A stretch of DNA of 64,000 bases, taken from contig JAHHHI010000079.1 in assembly GCA_019359435.1 (NCBI GenBank), positions 1 to 64,000 of the forward strand, in the 5' to 3' direction. Below the pieces are notes generated by a model, which was given only the letters and a program-made list of their open reading frames with translations, made no database searches and was not told the origin of the DNA. The DNA is from Kaiparowitsia implicata GSE-PSE-MK54-09C. GTDB lineage: Bacteria > Cyanobacteriota > Cyanobacteriia > Elainellales > Elainellaceae. This document shows positions 25,446-34,686 of the stretch, piece after piece. A program made the position numbers and the translations under genes. The stretch's first letter is position 1; every line of letters begins with the position of its first letter.

Positions 25446-26138
25446 ATGCGAATTTTGTTAGCCGAACGGAATCTGACGCTGTTGCAGCGCTTGCAAGATG
25501 CCCTAAGCGCGGTGGGGCATGTGGTGGATACCGCCACGACAGGCGCGGCGGCAGAATGGCTAATGGTGCAGCGCGCGTATAGTCTGCTGGTTGTTGATTG
25601 GGCGCTGCCGCAGGTGCCAGGCTGGACACTGTGTCAGCAGTACCATCAACACTGGCAGGGTGCGCCGGTGCTAGTGCTGATCGAAACCGGCGACACGCCG
25701 CCTGCAACCGCGAACATCGGTATCATTGATGTGTTGGAGAAGCCCATTCATCCTCCCGATCTGTTGGCGCGGGTGCAGGCGCTGGGGCGGCGATCGCCCC
25801 TCTGGTCAGGTGAGACTCTATCAGTCGGCGATCTGAGGCTGCATCTGCAAACGCTGACCCTAGAACGGCGGGGTAAAACGCTAGCGCTGACCAGCCGAGA
25901 GTTTCAGTGTATGGAGCTGTTGATGCGGCACCCCAACCAAGTGCTGTCTCAACCCAATATAGGAGCCGCCGTGTGGCCTTGGGGCGCGACTCCTGAGAGC
26001 AATGCGATCGCTAGCTTGATTCGGCGACTGCGTCAGCGGCTAAAAATGCTAGAAGCAGCCGACTGGTTAGAAACGATTTATGGGATGGGGTATCGCCTGC
26101 GGCTACCGGTAGGTGTGCTATCCCATTCGACCCAGTAG
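25446..26138 (+). CDS. OmpR-family response regulator
   Basis: The 230-residue protein has a receiver domain (1-115) and a winged-helix DNA-binding domain (about 130-222). The phosphoacceptor is Asp51 in LLVVDWALP and the conserved Lys is Lys99 in VLEKPIHP. The acidic pocket is reduced: AERN replaces the usual EDD-type triad, leaving one Glu (Glu7). The DNA-binding domain shows LTSREFQCMELLMRHPNQVL and a final IYGMGYRLR strand. GGAG precedes the ATG at 25446. No sensor kinase is adjacent, so it is an orphan regulator. Weakened acidic residues may alter phosphorylation. Confidence 0.85.
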   Translation: MRILLAERNLTLLQRLQDALSAVGHVVDTATTGAAAEWLMVQRAYSLLVVDWALPQVPGWTLCQQYHQHWQGAPVLVLIETGDTPPATANIGIIDVLEKPIHPPDLLARVQALGRRSPLWSGETLSVGDLRLHLQTLTLERRGKTLALTSREFQCMELLMRHPNQVLSQPNIGAAVWPWGATPESNAIASLIRRLRQRLKMLEAADWLETIYGMGYRLRLPVGVLSHSTQ

Positions 26139-26203
26139 TTTGAGCGTTGCATGGCTCCTTCCCGTCTGCTCAATGGAGTGACGAGTTTTGCAGGTTGGGG
26201 CTG

Positions 26204-26860
26204 CTACCGCAAATAAGTTTGCGCTTCTTGGGCAACAGCAGGATTTTGGTCAGTCGTCATCGATTGCAGAATGGCGATCGCCTCGGGTGTTTTTAGTCGT
26301 CCCAGCGCCTGCGCCACCCGCTGCCGCAGTTGCCAGTCTGGATGCGTGGCATAGGCGGTGATCAGAGGAACTGCGCGAGGGTCGCCCAGTTCGCCTAAGG
26401 AACCAATAGCAGCAGTTCTAATCAACTCAGTGGGAGAGCCCAGCGCCTCTTCTAGCAGGTCAAACGCGCGAGGATCACCCAGTTCTCCCAAGGCCGCAAT
26501 GATGCTAAATTGCACCAGCCATTCCTTTGTTTGGTGATAGAGAGAGTTCAACTCGTCGAATGCTTGGGTGAGATGCAACGCCCCGATGGAATCGGCGGCA
26601 GCGGCCTGCACGTCAGTTTCTTCATCGGCCAACCCATCCAGCAAGATTTTGTAGGCATCGTCTAAATTTTGGGTGCCTAGGGTAGAAATTTGGCTGATAG
26701 CGGCGTAGCGCACCCGCACGCTCTTGTCATAGGCGGCAATTTTAATCAGGTCAAAGGCGATCGCCGGTTCTAGCTGTCGCATTTGGTTTACCGATCGCAG
26801 GCGATCGCCAAAGTCTTCAGAGTTCAACAGCGTCTTGACCGATTCTGGAGTCACACTCAT
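26204..26860 (-). CDS. nblB: HEAT-repeat phycobilisome degradation protein NblB-like
   Basis: The 218-residue all-helical protein has HEAT-like repeats across its length, such as VRVRYAAISQISTLG, QFSIIAALGELGDPRAFDLL, IRTAAIGSLGELGDPRAVPL and LRQRVAQALGRLKTPEAI. The N-terminus MSVTPESVKTLLNSEDFGDR matches the NblB/CpcE-like group. NblB binds chromophores or phycobilisomes and is needed for their breakdown under nutrient stress. The related CpcE/PecE lyase subunits are normally paired with CpcF/PecF beside phycobilin genes, which are absent here, favouring NblB. It appears monocistronic. Confidence 0.75.
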   Translation of the reverse strand: MSVTPESVKTLLNSEDFGDRLRSVNQMRQLEPAIAFDLIKIAAYDKSVRVRYAAISQISTLGTQNLDDAYKILLDGLADEETDVQAAAADSIGALHLTQAFDELNSLYHQTKEWLVQFSIIAALGELGDPRAFDLLEEALGSPTELIRTAAIGSLGELGDPRAVPLITAYATHPDWQLRQRVAQALGRLKTPEAIAILQSMTTDQNPAVAQEAQTYLR

Positions 26861-26903
26861 GGCTATTTGAAACTATCTAGATAACTGATTTGAAACGGTA
26901 GGA

Positions 26904-27034
26904 CTAGGGGCTGTCATCCATTAGCCTCTAATATCCCAGAAATGAACGGTCACAGTCCCTAGCCTGTTTTTTGGATCGGGCGTGGCAATGCTCATAGCAC
27001 AAGGCTTTTGGTCGGAATTGATGACACGCCCTAG
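26904..27034 (+). repeat. MITE1 copy D
   Basis: The ends AGGGGCTGTCATCCATTAG and GGAATTGATGACACGCCCT share orientation with copy A. It sits upstream of nblB and downstream of the CBS gene, both read from the minus strand. Confidence 0.88.
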
Positions 27035-27110
27035 GTAGGGCTAGATTGAAACGGTAGATTTATAAAAAGAGATGCCATTCACCTCCCATCCTGTGGCATC
27101 GGCTACGGGG

Positions 27111-27590
27111 CTAGCTCTGCATGGCTGCCATATGGCGAATAATATCGCCCCGAGTCACAATCCCCACCAATTGAGTGGCGTCATTCACCACGAGCACTCG
27201 ATGCACCCCTCGCTCATGCATCAGGGTAGCGGCCTCTCGCAGAGGGCGGTTAGGGGTAATCGTCACCAAATCTCCTTTGCGTTTGGCCTTTGTCATAACC
27301 TCCCCAACCGTTTGCCCCAGGGCCTTATGCAGCTCTCGTTCATGCTGATTTGGGTTTTCTAGATAGATAACGCTGTCGAGCAGCATGATGTAGGCGGGCG
27401 GCGTCACCCCCGATTCTTGCCACATCAAATCCCCTTCCGAAATCACACCCACCAAACTCTGATGGTCATCCACCACGGGCAAGCCGCTGATGCGCTTTTC
27501 TGCTAAAAGACGAATCACATCACTCAGCGGCGTGTCAGGCGTCACCACAATCGGGGCATGGGTCATCACATCAGCGACGGTGGTAGTCAT
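27111..27590 (-). CDS. Two-CBS-domain protein
   Basis: The 159-residue protein consists of two CBS domains: residues about 8-60 (VADVMTHAPIVVTPDTPLSD, EKRISGLPVVDDHQSLVGVI) and 97-150 (VGEVMTKAKRKGDLVTITPN, MHERGVHRVLVVNDATQLVG). A Bateman module of this kind binds adenine nucleotides and acts as an energy sensor for a partner protein or in redox control (CBSX-like). The partner is not evident. The start at ATG 27590 is used instead of a TTG three codons upstream. Confidence 0.9.
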   Translation of the reverse strand: MTTTVADVMTHAPIVVTPDTPLSDVIRLLAEKRISGLPVVDDHQSLVGVISEGDLMWQESGVTPPAYIMLLDSVIYLENPNQHERELHKALGQTVGEVMTKAKRKGDLVTITPNRPLREAATLMHERGVHRVLVVNDATQLVGIVTRGDIIRHMAAMQS

Positions 27591-27776
27591 AGTTACCAAT
27601 TGCTATAGGGCCTAGGCTCATTGTAGGGAATTCAGCCCCCCATCCGAACGGGATTCATAGGTTGTTACATGAAGCACGAAGGCGGGAGCTAGCAGGTTAA
27701 AGACACCCCAAGGGAAACCAAGATCTCAAGATCTATAGCCTCGGGAAAATCAAAGACTTGCGGTAGAGCAACCGTC

Positions 27777-28865
27777 CTAGTCGCTTCCCCGGCAATAGGC
27801 TTTTAGGATCGTTGCACAGTGGGCGATCGCCCCCAAATGGGCAATCTCATACCCGTGGGTGTTTTGAGTCGGGAAGCTGAGGCATGCGGCGCGACCCACA
27901 TGTCCCATTTTCATGGCGATCGAGGCATCACTGCCAAAGCCGCTGATGGTCGCCAGTTGCAGCGGCACCGGAATGGCGGCAGCGGCGTCGCGGAGTGTCT
28001 GATTAAGCCCTTCGTCATACAGACCGTAGGCATCTTGTGCCAGCAGCACGGGGGCGTCGCCATCGTGAATTGGATATTCAAGGGAAAGAGGGCAAATTTC
28101 AAGCGCGATCAGGGCCGCGAGTTTGGTGCGGGCCGTAAAGAACAGCGCCCCGATCGCCCCAACTTCTTCCTTTGCAGATGCAACCAAATAGGTATCTACC
28201 GCAGGCTGAGTCAGCCCTGCGGCTAGTTCCAGCAGAATTGCGACCGAGGCTTTGTTGTCTAGGGTATAGCTGGCGATGTAGTCGCCCATGCGAAAGGGCC
28301 GCTTCCGGTGCTTGCCAATCACCACGCGGGTGCCGGGACGAATGCCCGCCTCGTCTAGTTCACGATCGGTCAGTTTCGTCTCGATCCAGGCATCTTCCCA
28401 ACGGACAGCTACGTTTTCTTGCTGCACTTTTTGAGGCGACTCGTGAGAGACATGGCGCGACCCAAAACTGAGAATGCCGCTGATGGTGGTGCGATCGCCC
28501 AGCAAATCCATCACGCCCTCGCCATACACCCAGGGGAATGCGCCTCCCAGCTTGCGCACCTGCACGCAGCCATCGGGTTCAATCGATTTAACGATGCCGC
28601 CAATCTCATCTTTATGGGCAGTAATGGCGATCGCCCGAGTATTATCTTTACCCGGAATTTTCACAATTACGTTATCAGCATCATCCACCCAGCAGTTCAG
28701 GTTTAATGCGGCAAAGCATTCCTGCAAGTATTCATTAATCTCTGCTTCTGCGCCGCTGGGTGAATGGCACAACACGAGTGCTTCAATACGCTCAAACAGC
28801 CCATCTAACTGAGACGAGGCGGACGGTTTTGTGGATTTTTCTGTGGTCAATCGTTTGGCCCTCAT
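27777..28865 (-). CDS. M42-family metallopeptidase (glutamyl aminopeptidase-like)
   Basis: The 362-residue protein is a di-zinc aminopeptidase. The metal and catalytic residues appear in AITAHKDEIGG, YTLDNKASVAIL, ASAKEEVGAIGA and THGYEIAHLGAI, in the order found in M42/TET peptidases. The central PDZ-like insertion typical of the family spans about 110-185. Such enzymes form dodecamers that degrade short peptides in the cytoplasm. The first 20 residues are basic and unconserved; a slightly later start is possible. The 591-bp upstream region has no gene. Confidence 0.9.
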   Translation of the reverse strand: MRAKRLTTEKSTKPSASSQLDGLFERIEALVLCHSPSGAEAEINEYLQECFAALNLNCWVDDADNVIVKIPGKDNTRAIAITAHKDEIGGIVKSIEPDGCVQVRKLGGAFPWVYGEGVMDLLGDRTTISGILSFGSRHVSHESPQKVQQENVAVRWEDAWIETKLTDRELDEAGIRPGTRVVIGKHRKRPFRMGDYIASYTLDNKASVAILLELAAGLTQPAVDTYLVASAKEEVGAIGALFFTARTKLAALIALEICPLSLEYPIHDGDAPVLLAQDAYGLYDEGLNQTLRDAAAAIPVPLQLATISGFGSDASIAMKMGHVGRAACLSFPTQNTHGYEIAHLGAIAHCATILKAYCRGSD

Positions 28866-29456
28866 TGGCTATCCCAAGTCTACGAATTGGGGATTCTGCT
28901 TGGGGAGTCTGCTTGCTGATTCTATGAATTGAAGGTTTAAGCAGTTTGACACCCACTTGACACCCACGTTGGGCTATCTGAACTAGGCTATCTGAATTTA
29001 GATATAAAACGACAGAAGCTGTAGACTCGGGATGCCGCCGTTGTCGCGAAGCCCAGTCGTGATTTCTGCCTACCTCAATCAACCGCACTAGGAGACCTGT
29101 AAACGCATCCAGCCCATCGAGCAGGCTTCTGTACCCTAGCGCATTGATTAGGGGCTAGCCCTAAAGGAGGGCTATTGAGGAAGCATCGCGCATAAAACAA
29201 TCACCCGTTCGAGTGACACGCCAGAATGAAGCTGCTTAAAGAGCTTTCATTTACACTCTAGTTACATAACTCATCTGCCTCCTGTTCAGAACAAGCAGAT
29301 TACAGTCGTTTGATATTTGATAACGGCTGCAGTTTAGAAGGTTTGCTAGGTGTTGCCCGAATGAAGCACATGCTCAATTCATCAAGTTTGATGATCGGAT
29401 GAAATAAGCAAACATGCTCTACTCCTGAAAATTTCAGCTCAACGGTTCAAAAAATC
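28866..29456. other. 591-bp region without recognised gene
   Basis: It separates M42 (minus) from a small Cys-rich frame (plus). There are imperfect duplications (GACACCCACTTGACACCCACG at about 28950; GGCTATCTGAA twice at 28973-28996). No RNA gene, MITE or coding region was recognised. Confidence 0.45.
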
Positions 29457-29690
29457 ATGGTGTCAACTATCAAGGATTCACATTGTTTTAAATCTAGTGA
29501 TGATTCAGAACAATGTGAATCGTTATATCCTCAAAGCTCTCCTGCTCCCGATGCAAGTCATTGCTCGACCTGTGCAGACAAACGCTGCCTGGATCGCTGT
29601 TGGGTGGGTGAAAATCGGGGCGATCGCCGCTGCTTAATAGCCTGCTGGCGCGATGAATCTACCCGAGCAGACTCTAACGCGAGGAATTAG
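29457..29690 (+). CDS. Possible small Cys-rich protein
   Basis: A 77-residue frame contains nine cysteines, most in the second half: HCSTCADKRCLDRCWVGEN and RRCLIACW. The spacing (CxxC, CxxxC, CxxxC) could bind zinc or an Fe-S cluster. No signal peptide or ribosome-binding site is evident, and no family is recognised. It ends 54 bp before the GT4 gene on the same strand, so they may be co-transcribed. Confidence 0.35.
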   Translation: MVSTIKDSHCFKSSDDSEQCESLYPQSSPAPDASHCSTCADKRCLDRCWVGENRGDRRCLIACWRDESTRADSNARN

Positions 29691-29744
29691 AGGCCCTACC
29701 AATCCCCCAGCAACGTCTAACTCTGATTTCATCATGCTTGCCCT

Positions 29745-30863
29745 ATGACCTCTGCATCCAATTCCCCAGTATTAATGAATTTATCTATGGTGGGGCAGCG
29801 GCAGACGGGTATTGCCATCTATGCCAGTCAGATAGCGCTGCATTTAACTAGCGATTCGCTGGCACTGTTGTCCCCGTCTCACTGGCGCGATCGGGTGAGC
29901 ACTGACCCAAGGCTGAGAGAGCGGCAGTGGGCAGTGGTGCCGTCAAACCTCAGCCCCGATGATGGCAAAGTGGGGCATCTGCGACGGCTGCTGTGGACGC
30001 AGCGCAGCGTGCCGCGCCTGATGGCCCAATGGCACGGACGGCTGTTCTTTTCTCCGGTGCCCGAAGCACCGCTGGGGGTGGGATGCCGCTCAGTTGTGAT
30101 GGTGCATGATCTGATTCCCCTACGGTTTCCTCAGTGGCGATCGCCCCTCACGCTATACTTTCGGGCCTATGTGCCACAGGTGCTACGGCAAGCGGCGCAT
30201 ATCCTCTGCAACTCTGAAGCCACCGCGCGGGAAGTGAGCGATCGCTTTGCCATCCCAACTCATCGCATCACGCCCATTCACCTGGCGTACGATGCGCAGC
30301 ACTTTCAGCCTCAACGGGGGTCAACGCAGAACTATTTTGTTTACTTAGGGCGGCATGACCCGCACAAAAACCTAGAGCGACTGGTGCGGGCGTTTGCGGC
30401 CCTGCCCCAAGCGCAAGAATTAGAGCTATGGCTTGTGGGGCCAACTGATGCTCGCTATACGCCGCTGCTGCTTACCCTCGCGCAAGAGTTGGGGGTGGGG
30501 GGCCAAGTGCGTTGTTTAGACTATGTGCCCTACGCCGAACTGCCGCAGATTTTGGGAGGGGCGATCGCCCTAGTCTTTCCTAGTTTGTGGGAAGGGTTTG
30601 GCCTGCCCGTGCTAGAAGCAATGGCCTGTGGAACTCCCGTGATCACCTCTACCGCAGCAGCCCTACCAGAGGTGGCGGGGGATGCGGCACTGCTGGTGTC
30701 GCCTACCGATATCAGAGCGCTGATGGATGCGATGCAGCACGTGGCGTTAGATAGCAGCGTGCGATCGCACCTGCGGTCAGCAGGGTTAGCAAGAGCCAGC
30801 CAGTTTAGCTGGGCCACCACAGGAAAACGCACCTCTGAGGTACTTCAACAATGCCTCCAATAA
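29745..30863 (+). CDS. GT4-family glycosyltransferase
   Basis: The 372-residue GT-B fold enzyme has its C-terminal nucleotide-sugar domain from about residue 195 ([20 protein letters not shown]) with the E-x7-E retaining-transferase motif in [19 protein letters not shown] near 282-300. The N-terminal acceptor domain includes [16 protein letters not shown], typical of mannosyltransferases of the WbaZ-type branch. The donor and acceptor are unknown. It may work with the flippase downstream on the other strand in surface-polysaccharide synthesis. It has no clear Shine-Dalgarno. Confidence 0.9.
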   Translation: MTSASNSPVLMNLSMVGQRQTGIAIYASQIALHLTSDSLALLSPSHWRDRVSTDPRLRERQWAVVPSNLSPDDGKVGHLRRLLWTQRSVPRLMAQWHGRLFFSPVPEAPLGVGCRSVVMVHDLIPLRFPQWRSPLTLYFRAYVPQVLRQAAHILCNSEATAREVSDRFAIPTHRITPIHLAYDAQHFQPQRGSTQNYFVYLGRHDPHKNLERLVRAFAALPQAQELELWLVGPTDARYTPLLLTLAQELGVGGQVRCLDYVPYAELPQILGGAIALVFPSLWEGFGLPVLEAMACGTPVITSTAAALPEVAGDAALLVSPTDIRALMDAMQHVALDSSVRSHLRSAGLARASQFSWATTGKRTSEVLQQCLQ

Positions 30864-30995
30864 CCGCAGACCAACGTGAGTCTCCAACGCCAGGGAGCAG
30901 AAAGGCGCAAAGAAACAAAAGGTCGGATCACTAAGGGGCTCCGGCGGAGTTAATGCGCTGTTTCGGCCCTGCGCCGTAAGGCTGGAACAACACTA

Positions 30996-31119
30996 ATATC
31001 AATTCCGAAAATTTGGGCTACAAATGGGGGGTAAGGGGGCAAAGCCCCCTTGTGGGGAACGTAGTTCCCAACCCCCCTCCGTCAAACAATCCGTCGTTCT
31101 GATTTAGAGACTTGATATA
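30996..31119 (+). repeat. MITE2 copy 2
   Basis: This 124-bp element is collinear with 15875-15997: the same ATATCAATTCCGAAAATTTG start, the same palindromic GGGGGCAAAGCCCCC and GGGAACGTAGTTCCC cores and the same CAAACAATCCGTCG segment near the end. It lies between the GT4 gene and the 3' end of the flippase gene. About 90 bp further right, a solo sequence near 31207-31230 resembles a MITE3 right end. Confidence 0.88.
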
Positions 31120-31262
31120 AACCATGCTGCTTACGAGGCGAGCAACACGGTTTTAGAATTTGCCGAACTGACGTTTAGCTGAGATTTGAAAGAGGTTGAA
31201 AGGGGTTGAGCCTATCTCGAACTCAAGTTATTCGAGACAAGATGGATTTGATTGAGCCCAGC

Positions 31263-32549
31263 TTAGCCTGCTTGTTCGCTCGTTTGCCGCTTATACAGCG
31301 TGTAGACCAAAACCATCAGACTCACCGTGAGCAACCCATCCGAGGCCAAGCTCGACCAAGCCGCACCCTGCCAAGAAAACGCTGGAATCAACCACAGGTT
31401 GAGCAAAAAGTTGAACGACGCAGCAACTACCTGCAACCCGCTGCGGAAACCCTGGAACCCTGCCCCAGTGAGCGTATCGGCTGCAAAAAACTGAACCGAT
31501 TGCAAGACTAGCAAAGGTGCCAACCATCGCAAGGCCCCAACCGACTCGGCATAATCGCTGCCTAAAATAAAGGGTACCAACGGCGCACCAATGAGCAAAG
31601 CGACGGCAGCGGCCAGCCCATAGAGCGCTGCAATCGGCACCAAGCGCCGTGCCAGTGCCACACTTCCTGTAATGCCGCGTTCACCCTGCTTGAAGAACTT
31701 GGCATAGGCCGCGCTCATCAGCGACAGCACCGGAGTAAACGCTACATCTACTAGACGATAGGCTGCTGCATATACCCCAGTTGCCTGTAGCGTTCCTAGG
31801 CGGGTGAGCATTGTTTTATCGACGTTGTGATTCACACTCTGCGCCAGCATGCTAATCGAGAAGTAAACGCCTTCTACCGTTTCGCCAGGTAATCGCGCCA
31901 GAGCCAGCTTGGGCCCAGCCACAATGCGACAAATTAAAATAAAAGCAACCACAGCCGCCAGCATGGTGCTCACACAATACAGGATGGCCCAGTTCAGCAC
32001 TGTTGCCTGGGGAAAGAAGACAACCAAGGTCAGCGCTGCCAGCAAGTTTTTCAGGCTTAGCATAATCTGAATCTGGGCAGTTCGCCCGACTAGATCCACT
32101 GCTAAAAAGCCTTTGGAGATCATGTCGAGCATGCGCAAAAAGAAGAGGTCAGAAATGCTAATGAGCAGAACCACCAGAGGCGCAACCGAACTCGGCAAGA
32201 TTAGTTGAGAGACAGCAAAGATTAACCCCGTTAGCAACACGCTGGTGGTCAATGCCATAAACATGGCATTGCCAAAATATTGAGGAAAGACCGCGTGATT
32301 TCTGGAGACGTTTTTGATCAAGATATGCTCAGACCCCAAGCCGCAGAATGGATTGAGCAGACCCACCAGAGCCGTCACTCCAACAAACGCACCATACTGC
32401 TCCACCCCGAGGGCTCTGGCAACTAGCACAAAGTACCCGGCCTGAATCCCAATTCTGAACACCCGCGCCATCATCATCCAAAGCGTGCCCTGCACCATGG
32501 GCTTTTGAAACGTTGCGACTAATCGCGCAATGAGTGCGTTGAAGTTCAT
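31263..32549 (-). CDS. Wzx-like oligosaccharide flippase
   Basis: The 428-residue protein has about twelve membrane helices and belongs to the MOP/polysaccharide-synthase superfamily, with its opening QGTLWMMMARVFRIGIQAGY and FVLVARALGVEQYGAFVGVT typical of the Wzx/RfbX branch. It flips undecaprenyl-linked repeat units across the membrane. No polymerase (wzy) gene was seen next to it. The nearest partner genes are the convergent GT4 transferase and, about 4 kb on, the glycan cluster. The ATG at 32549 is used without a strong ribosome-binding site. Confidence 0.88.
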   Translation of the reverse strand: MNFNALIARLVATFQKPMVQGTLWMMMARVFRIGIQAGYFVLVARALGVEQYGAFVGVTALVGLLNPFCGLGSEHILIKNVSRNHAVFPQYFGNAMFMALTTSVLLTGLIFAVSQLILPSSVAPLVVLLISISDLFFLRMLDMISKGFLAVDLVGRTAQIQIMLSLKNLLAALTLVVFFPQATVLNWAILYCVSTMLAAVVAFILICRIVAGPKLALARLPGETVEGVYFSISMLAQSVNHNVDKTMLTRLGTLQATGVYAAAYRLVDVAFTPVLSLMSAAYAKFFKQGERGITGSVALARRLVPIAALYGLAAAVALLIGAPLVPFILGSDYAESVGALRWLAPLLVLQSVQFFAADTLTGAGFQGFRSGLQVVAASFNFLLNLWLIPAFSWQGAAWSSLASDGLLTVSLMVLVYTLYKRQTSEQAG

Positions 32550-32742
32550 AATGCGAAGTCCATTAAAGTTCCCTGACCCTGGACATAATTCAAGGGGCTG
32601 CCTACATACAGGTGGTTGCTGTTATTTCTAGCAGACCTTTAGATGAGTTCTGCGTAAATTCTCGGTTCCTTTGCCGAAACTTCAAATCTTTTACCTGCTA
32701 GATAAATCTGGGGCGTAGATTCTACCGCTAACGCCATAGGTA

Positions 32743-32864
32743 ACGTCAGTTCGGGTTAAGGGGGTTTTGGGGCACCGCGCGACGCGCGGTGCCCCAAAAC
32801 CCTCAATGTGCCGTGCGCACCGCGCACGGCACATTGAGGGTTTGAGCTTATCCCGAACTCAGGT
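32743..32864 (+). repeat. MITE3 copy 2 (intact, 122 bp)
   Basis: It is bounded by ACGTCAGTTCGGG and CCCGAACTCAGGT and flanked by the 6-bp duplication TAGGTA (32737-32742 and 32865-32870). The first hairpin is a perfect 20-bp stem with a single-base loop (centre at 32782); the second has a stem of about 15 bp. It lacks the MITE2 insertion found in copy 1. Confidence 0.9.
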
Positions 32865-32946
32865 TAGGTATTTGACGAATAGCACGCTATCCTTCTCGCT
32901 AGACGCGTGTGGGACATGGAGAGATCCAGGCGTTTCTTGTCGCCTT

Positions 32947-33077
32947 TTAGGGCGTGTCATCACTTCCAACCAAACGCCTGATGCTATGAGCGTTGCCACG
33001 CCCGACCCAAAAACTAGGCTAGGGGCTGTGACTGTTGATTTCTGGGATGTCAGAGGCTAATGGATGACAGCCCCTAG
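32947..33077 (-). repeat. MITE1 copy E
   Basis: It is inverted relative to copy A. The ends are GGGCGTGTCATCACTTCC and GGATGACAGCCCC. It lies about 80 bp right of MITE3 copy 2 in the same 930-bp gene-free interval. Confidence 0.87.
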
Positions 33078-33481
33078 CCTTGGCGCCAAGGCTGAAACGT
33101 TTGGGGACGGTGGGCGGGCGAGAACTCTGCAAGTCCAACCAGAGAAAAATGCCGGGCATATTGGCATGTTCGAGTTCGCCAAGGCGGTCAGTGTTGTGGA
33201 ACCCTTGCCACAAAAGAGTTGCACCTTAACGGGTGACAAGAGGACTCAACGCCATACGGTACAAAGTTTTAGGAGAATAGAGGGGCAAAAAATAGGGAGC
33301 CTTAGTGCAGCTCCCCTCAACCAATATGTTCCCCACAGTTTAGCAAACCACCCTTCGCATCCACCTCACTGTTGTTATTGCTACAGGCCCAACCGCAGGT
33401 CAAGCTCTCGGTGTTAGCCAGCGTCTTTCCCCAGCCGATTCAGTCTCAATAGCTCGGTCTGAGATACCAGCTAGAGCCGGT
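33078..33481. other. Gene-poor stretch after MITE1 copy E
   Basis: A 117-codon plus-strand frame (33064-33417) starts inside the MITE and has opposing open frames on the minus strand. It lacks family resemblance and a ribosome-binding site, so no gene is called. The sequence may be decayed mobile DNA. Confidence 0.4.
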
Positions 33482-33871
33482 TTAACTGGGCTGATTGGTT
33501 AAACCGCCGTTGGCTTGAGGCAGCAGTTGCTCCATGTGCTGGAGCAGGTCTTTCATCTTAAAGGGTTTGTTGAGCCAGCCGTTGGCGAGGGGTTGCACGG
33601 CCTGGGCCTCTGGAGAGTGAGTCAGGCGGGCGGTGACCACTAGCACGGGGCAGGTGATGTGCTGCGATCGCAGTTCCTGCAACACCTGCTGACCGCTCAT
33701 GCCCGGCAGCCCCAGATCAAGCAGCACTAGATTAAACTCACGGCTCAAGGCTGCCTCTAGGGCAGCGTTACCGTTGCTGACCACAGCGGTGTTATAGCCA
33801 GCGTTGTGCAGCCCTTTTTGCATAAATGCGGCAATCTTGGCCTCATCTTCGACAATCAAAACGTGATACAT
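33482..33871 (-). CDS. Receiver-only response regulator
   Basis: The 129-residue protein is a single receiver domain with EDE at 8-10, phosphoacceptor Asp52 in LLDLGLPGMSG and Lys102 in NKPFKMKDLL. Each of these falls at exactly the residue number of its equivalent in the OmpR-type regulator at 34018-34686, and many other positions match, so it looks like a duplicate that lost the DNA-binding domain. It could act as a phosphate sink or compete for the adjacent kinase. The stretch 80-98 is divergent (HSPEAQAVQPLANG). It is 146 bp downstream of the two-component pair, on the same strand. Confidence 0.85.
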   Translation of the reverse strand: MYHVLIVEDEAKIAAFMQKGLHNAGYNTAVVSNGNAALEAALSREFNLVLLDLGLPGMSGQQVLQELRSQHITCPVLVVTARLTHSPEAQAVQPLANGWLNKPFKMKDLLQHMEQLLPQANGGLTNQPS

Positions 33872-34017
33872 GCACGATTCCCAGGTTGGTGCTGGGCTCT
33901 CCCCACAGCTACACCCCCATAGAACACCAAAACTATAAGGGGCGTCTAAGCCAGAGATGAAATTTTTCTTAGATTCTGACCCACCCTTACCCCTCTCGGT
34001 CGGGGATTTTACGGGGC

Positions 34018-34686
34018 CTATCGGGTGAAGCGATAGCCCATGCCGCGCACGGTCTCAATGGCGTGGCTACCCAGCTTTTTGCGCAGGTAGCCGACGTACA
34101 CGTCCACCACGTTTGACCCCGGCTCGTAGTCGTAGCCCCAGACCAGATCGAGCAGGTGCTGGCGGCTGAGCACCTGATCGGCATTGCGCATAAAGGTTTC
34201 GAGCAGGGTAAACTCGCGGGCCGACAGGTCAACAGGCTGCCCGCCCAGCCGCAGCCGCCGGGTGCGCAGATCTAGGGCAATATCGCCCTGGGTTAGCACC
34301 GTAGGGCTGTGGTCGGCGGGAGTACTGGGGTTGCGCAGGCGGGCGCGAATGCGGGCCAGCAACTCTTCAAAGCGAAAGGGTTTTGTCAGGTAGTCGTCGG
34401 CTCCGAGCTCAAAGCCCGCCACCTTGTCGTCAATGCCGCTGCGGGCGGTGAGAATGATCACTGGAGCCTGAAAGCCCTGGCCGCGCAGATCTTTGAGCAC
34501 ATCCAGGCCGTTTTGCCCCGGCAAGCCTAGGTCGAGCAGCAGCAGATCGACATTGCCGTCGAGGGCGATCGCCGTCGCATCGGCCCCGCTGCTGGCCGGG
34601 GTGGTGGTGTAGCCGCTGGCCTGTAGCCCCTTTTCTAAGAAGGTGGTGATGCGCGACTCGTCTTCGACAATGAGAATGTGGGTCAT
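34018..34686 (-). CDS. OmpR-family response regulator of two-component system
   Basis: The 222-residue protein has an intact receiver (E8-D9, D52, T80, K102 in LTKPFRFEELL) and an OmpR winged helix (about 128-220; LSAREFTLLETFMRNADQVL, VDVYVGYLRKKLG, VRGMGYRFTR). It overlaps the 3' end of nothing but is itself overlapped at its start by the end of... the upstream kinase gene: the kinase stop and this ATG share four bases (34683-34686). The pair is therefore translationally coupled. Candidate targets include the divergent glycan cluster starting at 36749, but no operator is proven. Confidence 0.93.
   Translation of the reverse strand: MTHILIVEDESRITTFLEKGLQASGYTTTPASSGADATAIALDGNVDLLLLDLGLPGQNGLDVLKDLRGQGFQAPVIILTARSGIDDKVAGFELGADDYLTKPFRFEELLARIRARLRNPSTPADHSPTVLTQGDIALDLRTRRLRLGGQPVDLSAREFTLLETFMRNADQVLSRQHLLDLVWGYDYEPGSNVVDVYVGYLRKKLGSHAIETVRGMGYRFTR

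Noticed and set aside
31206-31511. Plus-strand frame over the flippase 3' end
   Set aside because: Shadow of the flippase gene on the opposite strand.
33064-33417. 117-codon frame after MITE1 copy E
   Set aside because: It begins inside the MITE, has opposing open frames and shows no protein-like features.
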